From: an uncultured Oscillibacter sp.
GTDB taxonomy: Bacteria; Bacillota; Clostridia; Oscillospirales; Oscillospiraceae
Assembly (NCBI GenBank): GCA_948435975.1
Contig: CAOJHG010000086.1
Location: 1 to 7,639, forward strand
Direction: 5' to 3'
Length of the DNA: 7,639 nucleotides
The notes under the pieces were generated by a model that saw nothing but the letters and a program-made list of their open reading frames with translations, was not told the origin of the DNA and did not search any database. The position numbers and the translations under genes are program-made. Below, piece after piece: positions 6,039 through 7,639 of this stretch. Within the stretch, counting starts at the first letter, position 1; each line of letters starts with the position of its first letter.

Positions 6039-6067
6039 TTGACAAAAATCCTTCTGTGCGTTATAAT
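6039..6067 (+). promoter_or_regulatory. Perfect-consensus sigma-A promoter
   Basis: TTGACA (6039-6044), a 17-bp spacer and TATAAT (6062-6067) match the consensus exactly, 50 bp before the start codon at 6118. This predicts strong, constitutive expression of the membrane-anchored protein that follows. Confidence 0.9.
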
Positions 6068-6117
6068 GGTCCCCAGCTTTCACGAGAAAGGCTCCGCTGA
6101 TAGGAGGGGATATTCGT

Positions 6118-7386
6118 ATGCTCAAGCTCATCCTGATTATAATTGCCGTCATCATCGCCATTGTCAGCATCATCCTGCAAAACCCGGAAAAGGGAATTCC
6201 CGTCGCCATTGTCATCTTCCTGGGCGGCATCAGTCAGGGCGTTCTTTCCGAGTATGCCGCTGATTTTCTGGAAACGGTTTTTTCAGGCTCCGAGCCCACC
6301 GTGGTCGAAGAGCATCTGCCGCCGGAATCTGCCCCTCAGCAGGAGGCCGCCGTCACTTCAGGGCAGTCCAATACGGAAACATCCGCCGCGCCTGAGCAGG
6401 ACAGCGGAGGCGGCTCAGATTATACGGCGAATACCAGCACCGCACCGGCCCCCACGCCCGCTCCGGAATCCGCGCCTACTCCAGAACCCGCCCCCGCCCC
6501 GGAACCTGCTGACCCTCTGAGCGGCTTGACCAACATCAGCAGCCAAACGTCGGTCTCTGGAAGTGTCATTGAACGGGACCAGGTCAACCAGTACCGCTAC
6601 ACCGCTCCAACGGACGGAACCTACCAGTTTGACAGCGGCTTGGACTACGGTAAGGTCTCGCTTCAAATCGACAACGCTTACGGGGGGAAGCTCGCCAGCG
6701 GCAGTTCTTCGATGTCAGCAGAGCTGGAGGCGGGGAAAACTTACATTTTGCGTGTAAAATACTCCAGCACACCCATGGACTATACGATTCAAATTGGCGT
6801 TCCCAACCCGGTCACAGATATCACCGGGCAGACGTCGGTCTCTGGAAGCCTGACCTATCTCACCCAGAGTGACCGCTATACATACACAGCTTCCATCAGC
6901 GGAGTCCACCAGTTCAACGCCGTCGGCATGAATTTTAACGCTCTGCGGCTTGCTGTCCTTAACCCCCAGGGGCAAAAGCTCAACAGCGGCAGTCCCTCCG
7001 TTTCCGTTACTCTGGAGGCGGGAAAGACATATACGCTGTGTGTGGAAACAACGTCTCATTTTTTGGATTACACCATTCATGTCAACGTCCCAAATCCGCC
7101 TGTGGATGTTACCGCTTCTGCCCAGGCCGCCGGGACTCTCACCTATTCAAGCCAAATTGACCAGTATTACTACACAGCCCCTGCGGATGGAAGCTACCGC
7201 TTTGATACGGGCCTGGGTTATGGCGGCGTCTCAATGAAGGTCCAGGACGAGAACGGCACAAGCTGCGGCGTCTCGGCAAACTCCCTGACCGTCACTCTGA
7301 AAGCCGGAACGCAGTATATTTTGAATGTGTACAAGGAATACGCAAATCTGCCGGTCGAATATACGGTCTCAATCATACCGCAATAG
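6118..7386 (+). CDS. Membrane-anchored protein with three PPC-like beta-sandwich repeats
   Basis: The protein has 422 residues; AGGAGGGG lies 8-10 nt before the ATG. Residues 2-20 and 27-44 are two hydrophobic segments joined by a short QNPEKG loop. Residues about 57-137 are a stalk rich in Pro, Ala, Glu and Ser (APAPTPAPESAPTPEPAPAP), typical of cell-wall-spanning linkers. Residues 138-232, 233-329 and 330-422 are three related units, each with a DQY-YTAP-DG-Y-F core, then a LEAGKTY-L-V strand and a DYTI-V end. This matches the bacterial pre-peptidase C-terminal (PPC) domain pattern. There is no enzyme domain, so binding or a structural role outside the membrane is likely. The acidic stalk favours an outside C-terminus, though two segments leave the topology open. 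A strong promoter and a terminator flank it as a single-gene unit. Confidence 0.85.
   Translation: MLKLILIIIAVIIAIVSIILQNPEKGIPVAIVIFLGGISQGVLSEYAADFLETVFSGSEPTVVEEHLPPESAPQQEAAVTSGQSNTETSAAPEQDSGGGSDYTANTSTAPAPTPAPESAPTPEPAPAPEPADPLSGLTNISSQTSVSGSVIERDQVNQYRYTAPTDGTYQFDSGLDYGKVSLQIDNAYGGKLASGSSSMSAELEAGKTYILRVKYSSTPMDYTIQIGVPNPVTDITGQTSVSGSLTYLTQSDRYTYTASISGVHQFNAVGMNFNALRLAVLNPQGQKLNSGSPSVSVTLEAGKTYTLCVETTSHFLDYTIHVNVPNPPVDVTASAQAAGTLTYSSQIDQYYYTAPADGSYRFDTGLGYGGVSMKVQDENGTSCGVSANSLTVTLKAGTQYILNVYKEYANLPVEYTVSIIPQ
6529..7383 (+). repeat. Three in-gene domain repeats (~95 codons each)
   Basis: Units start near 6529, 6814 and 7105. Units 1 and 2 share an identical DNA stretch acgtcggtctctggaag near their starts, pointing to a fairly recent duplication. 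Unit 3 is more diverged (ASAQAAGTLTY in place of QTSVSGSLTY). Confidence 0.8.
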
Positions 7387-7408
7387 GCGGCAGCTTCCAA
7401 CGACAGGC

Positions 7409-7457
7409 AAACAAAGAAACTGGCTGATGCTTCTCCCGTCAGCCAGTTTCTTTGTTT
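7409..7457. terminator. Strong intrinsic terminator, probably bidirectional
   Basis: A perfect 19-bp stem (7409-7427 with 7439-7457) surrounds an 11-nt loop. The stem has an A-rich foot and a T-rich end (tttctttgtttt), suiting termination from both sides. It lies 22 bp after the PPC-like gene stop and about 11 bp beyond the stop of the convergent reading frame at 7469. Confidence 0.9.
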
Positions 7458-7468
7458 TGTGATGTATT

Positions 7469-7573
7469 TCATTCCATGTAAAATTCGTTGGTATTCAGGA
7501 ATATAGATATCGTTATATTTGCTTCTGCTTCTTCATGGAGGCTATCACTATACGTATATTCAACTGATGTCAT
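7469..7573 (-). CDS. Short convergent reading frame (34 aa), or frameshifted end of a larger gene
   Basis: The ATG at 7573 opens a 34-residue frame: MTSVEYTYSDSLHEEAEANI, then TISIFLNTNEFYME and a stop. The ATG overlaps the TGA of the frame entering from the right edge (ATGA), as in translationally coupled genes, but no good ribosome binding site precedes it. Its mixed acidic and hydrophobic composition and its position just before a terminator suggest real coding sequence. It is either a tiny gene or the true C-terminus of the upstream frame after a 1-nt shift. Product not recognised. Confidence 0.35.
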   Translation of the reverse strand: MTSVEYTYSDSLHEEAEANITISIFLNTNEFYME

Positions 7574-7639
7574 TTCTGTTGGGGGATTTCTTCGGCCTTA
7601 CCTAGCATAACGCGTTGATTCTTTTGAATATCCCCAGCG
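7570..7639 (-). CDS. C-terminal end of a minus-strand gene entering from the right edge
   Basis: The frame is open from the edge and reads AGDIQKNQRVMLGKAEEI, then PQQK and a TGA at 7572-7570. Only about 22 residues are visible, so no function can be given. Convergent with the PPC-like gene and followed by the shared terminator. Confidence 0.35.
   Translation of the reverse strand, partial: AGDIQKNQRVMLGKAEEIPQQK

Overview
The window looks like chromosomal DNA of a gut-type Clostridia bacterium, probably Oscillospiraceae or a close relative. The reasons are GC-rich genes with strong AAGGAGG-type ribosome binding sites and near-consensus sigma-A promoters, an AP2-domain protein of the kind common in that group, and a YfcC/DcuC-type carrier. 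This placement is inference; there is no rRNA or marker gene.

Left part (1-2900, minus strand). Three genes are read leftwards. A 55-residue protein (2733-2900) is followed, after an AT-rich gap with its own promoter, by an AP2-domain DNA-binding protein (1760-2401). Next comes an array of about 86-bp tandem repeats (1574-1815), then a large secreted surface protein (1-1518) that runs off the left edge. The repeats overlap the last codons and stop codon of the AP2 gene. Each unit folds, only on the transcribed minus strand, into a GAAA-tetraloop hairpin and a second bulged hairpin. The copies differ by a compensatory base-pair change and by U-G wobbles, so this is a candidate undescribed structured RNA repeat and the most interesting item here.

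Centre (2900-3392). A divergent control region separates the 55-residue gene from an XRE-family regulator (3051-3392). Two TTGACA promoters point outward, and their -35 boxes are the two arms of one perfect 9-bp inverted repeat. The small protein resembles the C-terminal tail of the regulator (9 of 25 positions identical without gaps), which suggests a partner or anti-repressor. Together they resemble the control switch of a phage or mobile element.

Right part (3430-7386, plus strand). A LacI-family regulator (3473-4507) and a YfcC/DcuC-type membrane carrier (4534-5895) form a two-gene operon. A perfect-consensus promoter then drives a membrane-anchored protein (6118-7386) with a Pro/Ala-rich stalk and three PPC-like beta-sandwich repeats. 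A strong, probably bidirectional terminator (7409-7457) closes it. Beyond that, the end of a convergent minus-strand gene or gene pair enters from the right edge with an ATGA overlap. No tRNA, rRNA, CRISPR array, transposase or integrase was found.
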